DNA from: Bacteroidia bacterium
Lineage (GTDB): Bacteria; Bacteroidota; Bacteroidia; Flavobacteriales; Flavobacteriaceae
Assembly (NCBI GenBank): GCA_030425715.1
Contig: JAUIAA010000111.1
Coordinates: 1 to 7,037, forward strand
Reading direction: 5' to 3'
DNA length: 7,037 bases
The stretch's first letter is position 1; each line of letters starts with the position of its first letter. Below, piece by piece: positions 6,540-7,037 of the stretch. The position numbers and the translations under genes were made by a program. Under the pieces are notes generated by a model that saw only the letters and a list, made by a program, of their open reading frames with translations, was not told the origin of the DNA and did no database searches.

Positions 6540-6571
6540 TTTCCATTTTACACATAAAAAAGATATATTTA
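6540..6571 (+). promoter_or_regulatory. Candidate promoter of the patatin-like gene
   Basis: TTTC at 6540-6543 and TATATTTA at 6564-6571 approximate the Bacteroidota -33 TTTG and -7 TAnnTTTG elements, with the expected 20-base spacing. Each differs from consensus at one base. Transcription would start near 6578, some 20 bases before the ATG and just past the ssb terminator. Confidence 0.4.
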
Positions 6572-6597
6572 CGCTTTAGAGATGTCCTTGATAATAA

Positions 6598-7037
6598 ATG
6601 TATAGACGTATAACTTTGGTGAAAATATATACCCTTATTTTGTTAACCTTTTTAGGATGTTTTTTTTCTACGGGTTTATATGCTCAAGAAAAAAAACCAA
6701 AAGTAGCATTGGTACTTAGCGGTGGTGGTGCAAAAGGAATTGCCCATATATCCACCTTGCAAAAGTTAGACTCTTTAGGTATTGTCCCAGATTTAATAAT
6801 TGGCACCAGTATGGGTAGTGTAGTAGGAGGGTTGTATGCCATGGGTTATTCTGGAGATAGTATTGCCAACCTATCAATGCATACAGACTGGAATAAATTA
6901 TTTGGTGGTGCTGTTAGTATCAAAGATGTTAGTAATGAAGAGAAAAGTGAATTTGGCAGATATTTAGCAAATTTTGAATTTATAGATAAAAAACCAAAAC
7001 CTATTTTATCCTTTATTAACGACCAGAGCTTACGAGA
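6598..7037 (+). CDS. Exported patatin-like phospholipase, N-terminal 146 residues (3' end outside window)
   Basis: Serine lipid acyl hydrolase of the patatin (PNPLA) family. Seen here: a signal peptide (basic MYRR start, hydrophobic about 10-27, likely cleavage A29|Q30), the oxyanion-hole loop GGGAKG at 42-47 within VALVLSGGGAKGIAH, and the nucleophile motif GTSMG at 69-73 with S71. The catalytic Asp of the Ser-Asp dyad must lie beyond the window. The ATG at 6598 is the first possible start because an in-frame TAA precedes it directly. An FLGC sequence at 18-21 is a poor lipobox, so lipoprotein sorting is less likely than signal peptidase I cleavage. Exported patatins of flavobacteria are commonly about 700-780 residues, with POTRA-like and outer-membrane barrel parts resembling PlpD; whether that holds here cannot be seen. 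Likely target is membrane phospholipid. Confidence 0.93.
   Translation, partial: MYRRITLVKIYTLILLTFLGCFFSTGLYAQEKKPKVALVLSGGGAKGIAHISTLQKLDSLGIVPDLIIGTSMGSVVGGLYAMGYSGDSIANLSMHTDWNKLFGGAVSIKDVSNEEKSEFGRYLANFEFIDKKPKPILSFINDQSLR

Noticed and set aside
6649..6660. Possible lipobox (FLGC) in the patatin signal peptide
   Set aside because: The -3 and -2 residues (F, L) fit a lipobox poorly, and a better signal peptidase I site, YA|QE, follows eight residues later.
1..7037. CRISPR arrays, insertion sequences, tRNA or rRNA genes
   Set aside because: No spaced direct repeats, transposase-like frames, terminal inverted repeats, or tRNA/rRNA signatures were found on either strand.

Overview
The window looks like ordinary chromosomal DNA from a marine-type flavobacterium (Bacteroidota, Flavobacteriaceae-like). 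The evidence is the low GC content, the near absence of Shine-Dalgarno sequences, promoter motifs resembling the Bacteroidota -7 element TAnnTTTG, many signal peptides ending in A|Q, and protein types typical of the group (carboxypeptidase-regulatory-like envelope proteins, a patatin with an export signal). No insertion sequence, phage gene, tRNA, rRNA or CRISPR array was seen.

Layout. Positions 1-5870 hold five genes, all on the minus strand. In transcription order they are: a secreted two-domain protein whose N-terminal half resembles the periplasmic inhibitor of g-type lysozyme (PliG); a 116-residue zinc-ribbon protein; a 420-residue exported protein with a carboxypeptidase-regulatory-like domain; a 779-residue membrane-embedded M28 metallopeptidase; and the N-terminal two thirds of phosphoglycerate kinase (pgk), which runs off the left edge. 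Gaps between them are 44, 66, 71 and 135 bases. This allows partial co-transcription, but promoter-like motifs sit in the last three gaps, and a weak hairpin separates the peptidase from pgk.

Positions 5871-6153 form a divergent control region with a cluster of overlapping palindromes around 6013-6030. Rightward of it lie a short single-stranded DNA-binding protein (112 residues, no acidic tail) with a strong terminator hairpin, and then the first 146 codons of an exported patatin-like phospholipase that runs off the right edge.

How the genes relate. Four of the seven proteins are predicted to be exported or membrane-bound (PliG-like, regulatory-domain protein, M28 peptidase, patatin), so the window is rich in envelope functions, set beside two housekeeping genes (pgk, ssb). 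Nothing proves a shared pathway. I do not see a clear new multi-gene system. The best leads are the fused PliG-like protein with its zinc-ribbon neighbour, the palindrome cluster between that gene and ssb, and the tail-less SSB.
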